Part shown: one piece after another, positions 7,784-16,343 of the stretch | Numbering within the stretch: position 1 is the stretch's first letter | How the letters are laid out: every line of letters starts with the position of its first letter | DNA from: BRH-c25 sp041690515 | GTDB taxonomy: Bacteria > Bacillota > Clostridia > Lutisporales > Lutisporaceae | NCBI GenBank assembly: GCA_041690515.1 | Contig: JAWLHF010000014.1 | Coordinates: 1 to 40,645 of the forward strand | Length of the DNA stretch: 40,645 nucleotides | Direction of reading: 5' to 3' | Program-made: the position numbers and the translations under genes | The notes under the pieces: generated by a model | The model's input: only the letters and a program-made list of their open reading frames with translations | Told to the model about the DNA's origin: nothing | Databases searched by the model: none

Positions 7784-8593
7784 TCACCTTCCATACTTTA
7801 CTTTTCTTAAGGTCAATATTGCCTCCAGTACGCCCCCTGCCACCGCTCTTGATTTATCAGATATAGTAAAGCAATACTCCTTTATGCCTCTTGGATCCAC
7901 ATCTCCGACCTTCAAATCCTTTTTCACTTGGATGCCGTCTGCAATTAGACCTCTCACAACTCCGCTTATATTAGCCTTCAAAGGTACATCTCCCACTTGT
8001 GCCACTACTTCCCCCTGTTTTACCGTGTCTCCAATTTCCATTAAATTTCTTATGATACCATCAGCAGGTGCACGAAGCAGCCGCTCATGGGAGTATCCCA
8101 TTATCACTCCCGGTACTCCTGTATCTGCTTCCGCAGACCCCTTATATATGGCCTTTCCCAGATAATGTCCCCTTTTGGTTTCAACAACGGCATCAACATC
8201 AGTGCCTGCTTCAAAACCGGGCCCTACACCAATTGTTATTGGTGCCATACCCCTATGGGTCCCTATATTCCTTTTCGCCAGAACAGCATCAACAACAGCC
8301 AGTGGGCTTATTTCGTTAAGCAGATTACAGTCCCTGTCACAGAGTACCGGTATATCAGAGCCCTCCCACAAATGGTAGACATCCTCAATACCATGTGCCT
8401 TTACTGCACGTACTCCTTCCACCTGGGTCTCCCCCTCAATTACTGCATTGGCAAAAGCTGCGAAGCGCCTTACAACCAAGGGATTATCAATCTCCGTAAG
8501 CAGCAGCCGGAAGCCGCATTTATGGAGTCGGTGGGCTATACCTGTCGCAATATCCCCGGCACCCCTTACTACAACTATATCATTCATTTCCAT
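7784..8593 (-). CDS. yqeB: YqeB-type selenium-dependent hydroxylase accessory protein
   Basis: 269 residues, with an N-terminal Rossmann-like motif (VVVRGAGDIATGIAHRL) and conserved segments such as HRGMAPITIGVGPGFEAGTD. A biotinyl-lipoyl-like strand set occupies the C-terminal third (IGDTVKQGEVVAQVGDVPLKA). This is the YqeB/EF2563 family, known as a genomic marker of selenium-dependent molybdenum hydroxylases alongside SelD and YqeC. Its exact chemistry is not settled; a role in cofactor maturation is inferred from genome co-occurrence. It overlaps the MobA-like gene by 14 bp, so the two are probably translationally coupled. Confidence 0.88.
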   Translation of the reverse strand: MEMNDIVVVRGAGDIATGIAHRLHKCGFRLLLTEIDNPLVVRRFAAFANAVIEGETQVEGVRAVKAHGIEDVYHLWEGSDIPVLCDRDCNLLNEISPLAVVDAVLAKRNIGTHRGMAPITIGVGPGFEAGTDVDAVVETKRGHYLGKAIYKGSAEADTGVPGVIMGYSHERLLRAPADGIIRNLMEIGDTVKQGEVVAQVGDVPLKANISGVVRGLIADGIQVKKDLKVGDVDPRGIKEYCFTISDKSRAVAGGVLEAILTLRKVKYGR

Positions 8594-9170
8594 CCTCCAG
8601 CTTCAGCAGTGCTTCATATTCATCACGAGTATCGATGTCAAAGCCGGGCCGCCCGTCATCAAATACTACGGTGGCAACTTTGTCTCCCAGCTCTTTCAGG
8701 AGAACTCTGCCTCCGGTATCACCCCGGAGGCCGGTGAGCTTATCCTTTAATAAAGATGAAAATATCACCGGATTTCCTCTTTCTCCCTTGTATATCGGTA
8801 CAACCGCACTGCATTTTTTATATTTAAAAGACTCAATAAGCCTATTAATTACCTTTTCACTGATGAAAGGCTGGTCCCCTACGAGAAACATGTATCCATC
8901 CGCAGCCTGTGCAGAACTTTCAATTCCAAGCCTTATGGACTTACTTTGCCCCTGTTTCGGATCTGTATTATATACAATTTTTATGCCGTATCTTCCGCCT
9001 ATTGAGGCTACCTCTTCACTGCTGCATACCAGTGTTATGCAATCCAGCTTTGACCTGGAAGCCGCAGCAATTACCCTTTCCACTGCAGGTAACCCCCCTA
9101 CAGGAAGCATAAGCTTGTTGGTGCCCATTCTGCTGGACAATCCTGCCGCAAGTATGATGCCTACAATCAT
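8580..9170 (-). CDS. MocA/YgfJ-like molybdenum cofactor nucleotidyltransferase
   Basis: 196 residues of the NTP-transferase fold. The N-terminus GIILAAGLSSRMGTNKLMLP is the nucleotide-binding signature, followed by FLVGDQPFIS for the metal-binding Asp. In the MocA branch (YgfJ in the E. coli yqeB-yqeC-ygfJ neighbourhood) the enzyme adds CMP to molybdopterin, giving the dinucleotide cofactor used by xanthine-dehydrogenase-family hydroxylases. Whether CTP or GTP is used cannot be read here, but context favours CTP. It overlaps yqeC by 4 bp (ATGA-type coupling). Confidence 0.87.
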   Translation of the reverse strand: MIVGIILAAGLSSRMGTNKLMLPVGGLPAVERVIAAASRSKLDCITLVCSSEEVASIGGRYGIKIVYNTDPKQGQSKSIRLGIESSAQAADGYMFLVGDQPFISEKVINRLIESFKYKKCSAVVPIYKGERGNPVIFSSLLKDKLTGLRGDTGGRVLLKELGDKVATVVFDDGRPGFDIDTRDEYEALLKLEDGNE

Positions 9171-9940
9171 ATTTTACCACCCTTGTGCAAATTTCTAAAG
9201 CTTGAGTCCCTCATGCTGGAAACAATGATTCCTTCAAGGCTGCATTTTTTATAGTCCAGCTTCTGCCCAATTTCCAAAGCAGCTTTAATCTCTCTTTCAC
9301 TATCGGCCTTATTTAGTATCAGGTATCTTTCAGAATCCGCAGGAGCTCCTTTGAACAGGCCCAATTCATGATTTACAAGCCTACAAATCAAATCAGCATC
9401 GATGACATCACCTGCTTTGCAATTCAGTATTGCACATAATTGTTCGGGTCTGTGTACATATTCCTCGCAAACTTCCCTGTTGATGCAGTCAAGGCCTATA
9501 ATTCCCAAAAGCTTTGTTGTATGTGACGGTATGACCGGCTCATACTCGGCGGGTGCCTTTAAAGGTCTTCCTTTGGAACCGTCCCCCTCAACAATTATAT
9601 AGTCAAACACTCCCTTTGAATATACAAAATCCAAAAAATCCGGACTCACGCCAAGAAGCTTGCCCTCAGGGGTGGTTGATTTGCCCAAAACAGTTATTCC
9701 TTCACTAATTATATCCTCAAACAAGCCCATGGATTCCGAAGCTGATACAATCATCTTGTCATACTGGTTCTTTTCTGGCTCATATATTGCTGTAGTTGTT
9801 GTGACAAGCACCCTCGTGCCTTCTGCAGAAAGTTCCCCTGCAAGTCGAAAAAGAGCAGAAGTTTTCCCTCCTGCCCCTACAATACATATCAATTCTTTAT
9901 TTTTGGGTACAATGCTCAAATGACCTGACAAGCCACCCAT
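9167..9940 (-). CDS. yqeC: YqeC-type selenium cofactor biosynthesis protein
   Basis: 257 residues with a P-loop near the N-terminus (CIVGAGGKTSALFRLAGEL). VEGDGSKGRPLKAP lies in the middle; its Glu-Gly-Asp-Gly-Ser is characteristic of this family, and TKLLGIIGLDCIN follows. YqeC co-occurs with YqeB and SelD in genomes that label molybdenum hydroxylases with a labile selenium atom. That the local hydroxylase carries selenium is inferred from this context. GGGAGG lies 7 bp before the ATG. It is 4 bp from the upstream gene. Confidence 0.87.
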   Translation of the reverse strand: MGGLSGHLSIVPKNKELICIVGAGGKTSALFRLAGELSAEGTRVLVTTTTAIYEPEKNQYDKMIVSASESMGLFEDIISEGITVLGKSTTPEGKLLGVSPDFLDFVYSKGVFDYIIVEGDGSKGRPLKAPAEYEPVIPSHTTKLLGIIGLDCINREVCEEYVHRPEQLCAILNCKAGDVIDADLICRLVNHELGLFKGAPADSERYLILNKADSEREIKAALEIGQKLDYKKCSLEGIIVSSMRDSSFRNLHKGGKI

Positions 9941-9943
9941 TTT

Positions 9944-10963
9944 CTACCTCCCGAATGTACAGTTGGGATACCTGCAGTTTTCACAGTTCTGACAAAGACC
10001 CCCGTGTCCCATTCTGATTATATCCTTCCTTGTCAATATATCTCCGGCAAGTATCCTTGGAAATACAAGGTCGAATACTGTAATTTTATGATACATACCA
10101 CAGGCAGGTATGCCCATTATTGGAACATCCCCTTTATATCCAAGCATGAACATTGCTCCCGGGAGTACCGGTGAGCCGTAGGTTATGATTCTATCCGCTG
10201 CTTCCCTTATAGCAGAAGGAGTGACATCATCTGCATCAACAGACATACCTCCTGAAACAAGTACAACCTGAGCCCCGTTTTTGATTTCTGTTTCTATGGC
10301 TGATTGTATATGTGCCTTATCGTCGGGGGCATAGTTAAGTCCGGTCATCATGCAGCCATAATCCTCCAGCTTCTTTACAAGCACAGGTCCAAATTTATCC
10401 TTTATTCTTCCCTCAAATACTTCAGTTCCGGTAACGATAAGTCCAACCTTCAAGCTGGAAAGCTCCTTTACCCACATGACTTTTCCAAGGTTTTGGCATA
10501 TCTTTTCTACAGCTTCTATACTGCTCTTATCTATGCAAAGGGGTATGATCCTGGTCCCTGCTACTGTCTTTCCTTTATCAACAAGGGTGTTATTGTGCAA
10601 AGTGGAGATTATAACCATGTCGATATCATTTATTGCTTCCAGAGCATCCAGGTTTATTTTCAGAAGTCCCTTTACAGATGCCTTCAGGCTGATTTTCCCT
10701 TCAGAGGGCCCTTCAAATACAATTCCATCTCCTGCAGAAGCTTTAGCAATTCTAAGAGCTGCATCATCTTCATGTATTGAATCCTGTTTCATTTCAAGTA
10801 CATATATATGGTTCTTTCCCATTTTCTTCAACTCTTCAATATCTTCAGCCTTGACAATATAGCCCTTTTTGAAAGCTGCACCTTTGAATTCACCCGGCAC
10901 TATCTTTGTCAAATCATGAGCCAGTATAGTCCCTACAGCATCTTCCACTCTTATGCTTTTCAA
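9944..10963 (-). CDS. MoeA-like molybdopterin-binding protein with C-terminal four-Cys motif
   Basis: About 339 residues. It contains a MoCF/MogA-type molybdopterin-binding domain (KVGLIVTGTEVFEGRIKDKF, later VLVSGGMSVDADD and GSPVLPGAMFMLGY). The N-terminal region begins KSIRVEDAVGTILAHDLTKI, as in MoeA-related proteins. The extreme C-terminus has CQNCENCRYPNCTFG, four cysteines spaced like an iron-sulfur or zinc site. A TTG start at 10963 is preferred, since AAGGGGG precedes it. It is shorter than true MoeA (about 400 residues) and is probably a maturation factor or Mo-cofactor carrier for the hydroxylase of this operon. Confidence 0.82.
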   Translation of the reverse strand: MKSIRVEDAVGTILAHDLTKIVPGEFKGAAFKKGYIVKAEDIEELKKMGKNHIYVLEMKQDSIHEDDAALRIAKASAGDGIVFEGPSEGKISLKASVKGLLKINLDALEAINDIDMVIISTLHNNTLVDKGKTVAGTRIIPLCIDKSSIEAVEKICQNLGKVMWVKELSSLKVGLIVTGTEVFEGRIKDKFGPVLVKKLEDYGCMMTGLNYAPDDKAHIQSAIETEIKNGAQVVLVSGGMSVDADDVTPSAIREAADRIITYGSPVLPGAMFMLGYKGDVPIMGIPACGMYHKITVFDLVFPRILAGDILTRKDIIRMGHGGLCQNCENCRYPNCTFGR

Positions 10964-11016
10964 ACCCTTACCCCCTTGTTGAAACAATATCTATATTGAT
11001 TATATATCAATTACTA

Positions 11017-12531
11017 CTATTTTTCCATTGCTTTCTTCACAGCGGAAAGCATCCTGCCTGATTTGAGAAGCTCATAGGCACTCTTGATATCAACAGAAAG
11101 GTTCCTGTCTTTTTCATAAAATGGTATATCCTGTCTGATAACTTCATAAGCAGCTTTTGTACCCTTGCCTATCCTTATATCACTTCTCAGGTCCACTGCC
11201 TGAGCAGCATGAATTGCTTCGATTCCAAGGATATATAGAAGGTTATCAACCATTTTTCTTGTCTTCTGTACTATATAAGGGGCATTATTTGCATGATCCT
11301 CCATATCCCCTGCCAAAGCAAAAAAGTCAGATATGGCTGGATTGGACAGATGTCTGATTTCAGTGTCTAAAGCTGTGAATGTCTTCTGGATCGTAGCGAA
11401 TGCCAGCACATTATCAGAGGGTGCTAAGAATCTGGATAACTTAGTAAAGGCCGGATTTGCAAGCTTAATTATCCTGTGGCAGGCAACTTTTGAAAGCTGG
11501 CTCAGCCCCATTCCAAGCATTTCAAAACCCAATGACCAGTTGGTTACTTCAAAATTGGAGCAGGATATTATCTTCTTATCGTCCATTATGATACATGGGT
11601 TGTCGTCGGAAGAGTTCAGCTGTATTGTAAGCAGTTCCTCGACATAAGCCAATGCATCTCTTACTGCACCATGAACATGAGCAGAGCCTCTGAAGCTGAG
11701 CGGATCCTGTACCGGCTTCTTCCAATCAGGCTCCCATATGTAGCTCCCCTCAAGGTATTCAGTAATTTTCCCTGCACTGCAGGCCTGACCCGGATATGGC
11801 CTTATACGGTGTGTTCTCATATCCAGAGGAGATACGTTTCCGTTCAATCCTTCAAGAGACAGGGCATATATGATATCAAACATATCCAGAAGGTCCTTTA
11901 TATCATTCAGTACAAGGGCACCTTCTCCGGCTGACAGTGCATTAGAGCTTACAATTGCCAATCCATCCTTTGGTCCCAACACTACAGGACTCAAACCGGC
12001 CTTTTTCAGAGCTTCGGCTGCCGGCATCCTTTTCCCGTTATAAAAAGCATCTCCTTCTCCAAGCATAGCTAGCCCTATATGTGAGAGGCAGGCTATATCC
12101 GCTTCTCCGACTGAGCCCCTCTCAGGGATTACCGGATGTACACCTGCATTAATCATATCCATGTACATTACTGCTATCTCAGGCTGTATTCCTGTGGCAC
12201 CAACAAGAAGGGCATTGAGCCTTGCAAGCATGACTGCCCTTACTTCTTCCTCAGAAGCAGGGGGATCAACCCCAAGGCAATGTGAATATATCAGATTCTT
12301 GTTATACTCCTGAAAAAACTCCTTAAACACTCTTTTATCCTTATTCCAGCCCACACCGGTATTAAAGCCGTAAACCGGTACATTGCTGTCTACAAGGTCA
12401 AATACCAGCTGCCTGGAGGCTTTAAGAGTTTCCATAGCTTCAGGAGTGATCTCCACTCTTGCTTTATCCCTTGCAACCTTTACAACCTGCTCTATAGTAA
12501 GATTGCTTCCATTCAGATTCACAGTCTCCAT
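11017..12531 (-). CDS. HAL/PAL-family (aromatic amino acid lyase fold) protein lacking the MIO triad
   Basis: 504 residues, full length for histidine ammonia-lyase, and homologous end to end (VYGFNTGVG, GVHPVIPERGSVG, RGSAHVHGA, LNSSDDNPCI, MEDHANNAP). The Ala-Ser-Gly that cyclises into the catalytic MIO group (GSVGASGDLAPL in normal enzymes) is replaced by GSVGEADIACL at residues 139-149, one residue shorter. The Asn of the usual INGTQ loop is Ser (195) and the active-site Tyr of DPYSLR is Leu (DPLSFR). Tyr54, Arg281, Phe327 and Glu411 of the pocket remain. It therefore cannot be a conventional ammonia-lyase, and hutH would be misleading. It sits 24 bp from the Mo-subunit gene within the operon. 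The function is unknown. Confidence 0.85.
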   Translation of the reverse strand: METVNLNGSNLTIEQVVKVARDKARVEITPEAMETLKASRQLVFDLVDSNVPVYGFNTGVGWNKDKRVFKEFFQEYNKNLIYSHCLGVDPPASEEEVRAVMLARLNALLVGATGIQPEIAVMYMDMINAGVHPVIPERGSVGEADIACLSHIGLAMLGEGDAFYNGKRMPAAEALKKAGLSPVVLGPKDGLAIVSSNALSAGEGALVLNDIKDLLDMFDIIYALSLEGLNGNVSPLDMRTHRIRPYPGQACSAGKITEYLEGSYIWEPDWKKPVQDPLSFRGSAHVHGAVRDALAYVEELLTIQLNSSDDNPCIIMDDKKIISCSNFEVTNWSLGFEMLGMGLSQLSKVACHRIIKLANPAFTKLSRFLAPSDNVLAFATIQKTFTALDTEIRHLSNPAISDFFALAGDMEDHANNAPYIVQKTRKMVDNLLYILGIEAIHAAQAVDLRSDIRIGKGTKAAYEVIRQDIPFYEKDRNLSVDIKSAYELLKSGRMLSAVKKAMEK

Positions 12532-12555
12532 AATATATCCCCTCCCACTTTTAAT

Positions 12556-14829
12556 CTATTTTTCACTAGCATCTTTCTTTGCTCTGATTTTCTCCATTAT
12601 TCTTTCCGGAGTAGCCGGAAGTATATTGATATTTATATCCAATGCATTATTTATAGCATTTATTATTGCAGGGGCTGCTGCAACAGTAGCAATCTCTCCC
12701 AAGCTTTTAGCTCCATAGGGGCCTGATTCCTCCCCTTCCTCAACAAGAATCACCTTGACATCCGGCATATCCGGTGCATTAACTACAAGGTACCTTCCAA
12801 GCCTGTCATTCTGAACCCTTCCCTTTTTATCAAAAGTGATTTCCTCTGACAGTGCCATACCTATTCCCATCTGAACAGCTCCCTGTATCTGACCTGTTAC
12901 AAAACCCGGATTGATGGCTTTCCCTATATCGTGAACCGCCAGAAAATCCAGTACCTTTACCATTCCGGTAACTGTATCAACTTCCACCTCTGCAAAATTG
13001 GCAGCATAACAGGCGGGATTTCCCGGTGATTGGTATGTAACAGTCTCACCCGCTTCATCACTGAATCTGTTTTCTATAAGTGCCGCCATATCTCCATAGG
13101 ATATTCTATGGGATTCATTATTTCTGTCCCAGATATAGCCTTTTTTCATAACTATGTCTTCTATATTACATTCAAGTATGCCTGCACTGTACCTTACCAT
13201 TTTTTCTTTTACCATCTGTGCCGCTTTCATGGAAGCTCCGCCGCAGACATATGTCACTCTGCTTGCCTGAGTCCCCGCGGAATCAAAAGGACTGACAAGA
13301 GTATCAGTATCAGGTATACATATCTTTTCAATATCCAAATCCAATGTGTCTGCAACAATTTGCATCATTGTAGTATTGGTACCGCAGCCTAAGTCATGGA
13401 AGGCACCTTTCAGCACAGCATACCCGTCTCCGGTTATCCTTAATGACACAGTAATAAAATCAGGATATGCTCCGAAATATCCGTTGCCATGGGCACAGCA
13501 TGCCATTCCCACTCCACGCACAAACCTGCCGGTATCCTTTCTTCTTTCAAATCTATCCTTCCAGCCAAAGGCTTCCGCCCCTTTTTCTACACAATCTATT
13601 ACTCTTGCATTTCCCAGCTCAGGTCCTCCAATAGGATCTTTGTCATATGGATGAACAAGATTCTTAAGCCTAAGCTGGACAGGGTCAATTCCAAGTCCTT
13701 TAGCAACATTGTCCATATTGATCTCAGTTATGGCATGAATCTGAGGCGAGCCGTAACCTCTTGCCGCTCCCCCGATTGGGGTATTTGTATAAACACTAAC
13801 AACGTTATATCTTTGATTTTTTATTCTATAAAGCTTGAATGCTTTTTTTCCCATTGCCATGGCAACTGCACTTCCATTGGTGAAATAAGCCCCCATATCA
13901 ACAATAACATCAATATCCCTGGCAATGATATTACCTTCCGCATCTACAGCTGTCTTTACAGTGCCTATGGTTTTTGTCCTTGTTCTTGTGCCTACAATTG
14001 ATTCTGTCCTATCCATAAGCAGCTTTACCGGCTTTTTCAGCTGACTGGAAAGATAGGCACATATCGGTTCCAAGGTTGGCTGTCCCTTTCCTCCGAAGGA
14101 GCCTCCCAAGGTTGTTTTTATAACTCGGATTTTACTTTGCGGTATTCCTAATGCTTCTGATACAATAAGCTGTACCTGAAATATCACCTGACAGGGAGAC
14201 CATACTGTAATATTTCCGCTGGGGTCTGTATCAGCAATACATCCGTGAGTCTCCATAGCCCCATGATGCACCTTGGGGGTTTCAATCCTGTCAGTCACAA
14301 CCAGAAATGCATTTTCCATCTCCTTTTCAGGATATCCACAGGCTAATTCCTTTTTGAATACTACATTATCAGATTCATGAATCCTCACTGCATCTTCCTT
14401 CATTGCCTCTTCAGGATCGATAATTACAGGCAGCTCTTCATATTCAACCTCAATAAGCCTTACCGCCCGCTCTGCAGTTTGCTTGTCTATCGCCACCACT
14501 GCCGCTACCCTGTCTCCGTAGTATCTTATCTTTTCAGAGAACAGGCATTCATCCTTGACAACCTCAAGTCCGTCAATCCATTTATGTGAATTATACATGT
14601 TTACGGGCGAATTCTTATAAGTGAAGACTCCTTTAACTCCTGCAAGAGCCTCAGCTTTTGATGTATCAATCCGCTTTATCCTGCCATGGGCGATATTGCT
14701 GAGCAGGAGCTTTGCATGAAGCATTCCGGGAAGCTCCATATCCCCAACATACTTAACCTTCCCTGTGACCTTCTCTATTACATCATGGATCGGGACATAG
14801 CTCCCGACGTACTTCATTTTCTCTCCCAC
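12556..14829 (-). CDS. Molybdopterin-binding catalytic subunit of a xanthine-dehydrogenase-family hydroxylase
   Basis: 757 residues, the usual length of a separate large subunit. The N-terminal a/b-hammerhead domain (KVKYVGDMELPGMLHAKLL) is followed by the Mo-cofactor domains, with TLGGSFGGKGQPTLEP, GGAARGYGSPQIHAI and, near the C-terminus, GPYGAKSLGEIATVAAAPAI. The last holds the invariant catalytic Glu that activates water. The enzyme would hydroxylate an aromatic heterocycle such as a purine, nicotinate or another ring compound. Specificity cannot be fixed by reading, and xanthine is only the default. GGAGGTGA precedes a GTG start, with an ATG four codons inside as an alternative. It overlaps the FAD-subunit gene by 16 bp. 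Confidence 0.92.
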   Translation of the reverse strand: MGEKMKYVGSYVPIHDVIEKVTGKVKYVGDMELPGMLHAKLLLSNIAHGRIKRIDTSKAEALAGVKGVFTYKNSPVNMYNSHKWIDGLEVVKDECLFSEKIRYYGDRVAAVVAIDKQTAERAVRLIEVEYEELPVIIDPEEAMKEDAVRIHESDNVVFKKELACGYPEKEMENAFLVVTDRIETPKVHHGAMETHGCIADTDPSGNITVWSPCQVIFQVQLIVSEALGIPQSKIRVIKTTLGGSFGGKGQPTLEPICAYLSSQLKKPVKLLMDRTESIVGTRTRTKTIGTVKTAVDAEGNIIARDIDVIVDMGAYFTNGSAVAMAMGKKAFKLYRIKNQRYNVVSVYTNTPIGGAARGYGSPQIHAITEINMDNVAKGLGIDPVQLRLKNLVHPYDKDPIGGPELGNARVIDCVEKGAEAFGWKDRFERRKDTGRFVRGVGMACCAHGNGYFGAYPDFITVSLRITGDGYAVLKGAFHDLGCGTNTTMMQIVADTLDLDIEKICIPDTDTLVSPFDSAGTQASRVTYVCGGASMKAAQMVKEKMVRYSAGILECNIEDIVMKKGYIWDRNNESHRISYGDMAALIENRFSDEAGETVTYQSPGNPACYAANFAEVEVDTVTGMVKVLDFLAVHDIGKAINPGFVTGQIQGAVQMGIGMALSEEITFDKKGRVQNDRLGRYLVVNAPDMPDVKVILVEEGEESGPYGAKSLGEIATVAAAPAIINAINNALDININILPATPERIMEKIRAKKDASEK

Positions 14830-15722
14830 TTGCTGTCACCTCCGGTGATTATATCTCCAAACAACATGTTATAAATATTTATACCAACACCTGCTGCTTC
14901 ATCTATTTTGTTCTCGTATCTCCTCACCCCGTTTATTGACTCCCTTACATGCTCCATCAAGGCTGCAACGAACCTCTCTCCAAGTTCGGCGGTGGGCTTG
15001 CTTCCTTTAAGTATGTTTTCCGCAGCCAAAGCATGATATGGAACCGGAGCTGCAGAGCCTACAACTATGCTTGCATCATTAATTACATTATTTATCCTGT
15101 TGTATTCAACAGCTGCTGCAACGTTAAGATTGGCAATTACAACAGTAGTTCTGCTACTTTCCCTTCCATATTTCCCAAAAGCACTTATGAGATCCTTTTT
15201 AATCGGAATGATTATCTCAATTATCGCCTCGTCCTTTTTAAGGCTGTTCCGGCCAATTCCTGTTACAGTTTCGTCCATTGTCCTGATGGCTGTCTTACCA
15301 CTGCCGTCAATAGTCCTGATCCTTGCATCCATAGCAAAAAGAGCAGGAATAGAATCACCTCTGGGGGAGCTGTTTGCTATATTGCCTGCCATCCTTGCAG
15401 CATTTCTTATCTGTTTTGAACCAACCTGTCTGGCAGCGTGAGCAACACATGCTGCGTACTTTTCTACAATATCACTTTCTCCTATTTCTGTAAAAGTAGC
15501 ATTTGCGCCTATCTTCAAAAATCCATCTTCAGTTTTTATATGCCTTAGCTCGCTTATTCCTGACATATCAATGAGCCTTCCTGAATATACGCCACGGCTT
15601 CTGAGTTTTATTGTCAAGTCCGTCCCGCCGCTTAAAATGTAAGTGCTTTCATCAGCATTTTTCAGGCATTCTATAAGCTCTTTCACACTTTTAGGAGTAT
15701 CAAACAGAAACTGTTCCATCAT
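14814..15722 (-). CDS. FAD-binding subunit of the molybdenum hydroxylase
   Basis: 302 residues of the CoxM/XdhB type. The FAD-binding loops are visible as YILSGGTDLTIKLRSR (about 33-48) and IGANATFTEIGESDIV, followed by QIRNAARMAGNIANSSPRGD, which contains the typical NxAxxSPxGD motif. The C-terminal CO-dehydrogenase flavoprotein domain follows (AAPVPYHALAAENILKG). It passes electrons from the iron-sulfur subunit to the final acceptor. It is the second gene of the operon, 47 bp after the [2Fe-2S] subunit. Confidence 0.92.
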   Translation of the reverse strand: MMEQFLFDTPKSVKELIECLKNADESTYILSGGTDLTIKLRSRGVYSGRLIDMSGISELRHIKTEDGFLKIGANATFTEIGESDIVEKYAACVAHAARQVGSKQIRNAARMAGNIANSSPRGDSIPALFAMDARIRTIDGSGKTAIRTMDETVTGIGRNSLKKDEAIIEIIIPIKKDLISAFGKYGRESSRTTVVIANLNVAAAVEYNRINNVINDASIVVGSAAPVPYHALAAENILKGSKPTAELGERFVAALMEHVRESINGVRRYENKIDEAAGVGINIYNMLFGDIITGGDSKWERK

Positions 15723-15769
15723 ATCCCCCCTTCAAAATTAACTCCTTATGAACATTGCTTTCCGTGACA

Positions 15770-16228
15770 TCATACATCTTGAGATACTTCTTTGACTGCT
15801 GCAACGATTTTCGTATAGCCTGTACATCTGCACAGGTTTCCTGCTATTGCCAGCCTTATTTCTTCCTCATTGGGATGGGGATTCTTCATCAGAAGAGCCT
15901 TACAGGACATAAGCATGCCCGGGGTACAATAGCCGCACTGCACTGCACCGTTGCTTATGAACGCCTTCTGAAGCCTGTCTAGCTCTCCGTCCTTTTCCAG
16001 TCCTTCCACTGTGATTACTTCCTTGCCGTTTATCTGTCCTGCCATTACCAGACACGAATTGACCGCCAATCCATCTACAATAACAGTACACGCTCCGCAT
16101 TCACCTTCACCGCAGCCTTCCTTTGTTCCGGTAAATCCAATATCCTCTCTCAGTACATCAAGCAGCCTTTTCCCCGGATCTGTGTCTATCCGATACTCAT
16201 CACCGTTTACTATAAAAACTATATTCAC
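15770..16228 (-). CDS. [2Fe-2S] subunit of the molybdenum hydroxylase
   Basis: 152 residues with both cluster-binding sets. The plant-ferredoxin type is in the N-terminal half (GCGEGECGACTVIVDG plus a later Cys in NSCLVMAG). The helical type is in the C-terminal half (QCGYCTPGMLMSCKALL and GNLCRCTGYTKIV). The protein carries electrons from the Mo centre to FAD. It is the first gene of the nine-gene operon, with a GTG start preceded by AGGGGG. No purine riboswitch or T-box is visible in the 115 bp upstream. Confidence 0.94.
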   Translation of the reverse strand: MNIVFIVNGDEYRIDTDPGKRLLDVLREDIGFTGTKEGCGEGECGACTVIVDGLAVNSCLVMAGQINGKEVITVEGLEKDGELDRLQKAFISNGAVQCGYCTPGMLMSCKALLMKNPHPNEEEIRLAIAGNLCRCTGYTKIVAAVKEVSQDV

Positions 16229-16343
16229 TCAGTTTTCCCCCTAATCTAAAGCTATGCAAAACACATAACTTACAATTTCGGAATTTATCATCAATTTAAT
16301 TTTACATCCATAACGTCAACAGAAAGTCTATATGAAAGGGTCT

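Noticed and set aside
11017..12531. Calling the HAL-fold gene hutH (histidine degradation)
   Set aside because: The MIO triad is missing, and no hutU, hutI or hutG gene is adjacent.
16229..16343. Purine riboswitch or T-box before the Mo-hydroxylase operon
   Set aside because: The gap is short and lacks the purine riboswitch core and the T-box TGGNACCGCG motif. No terminator hairpin is present.
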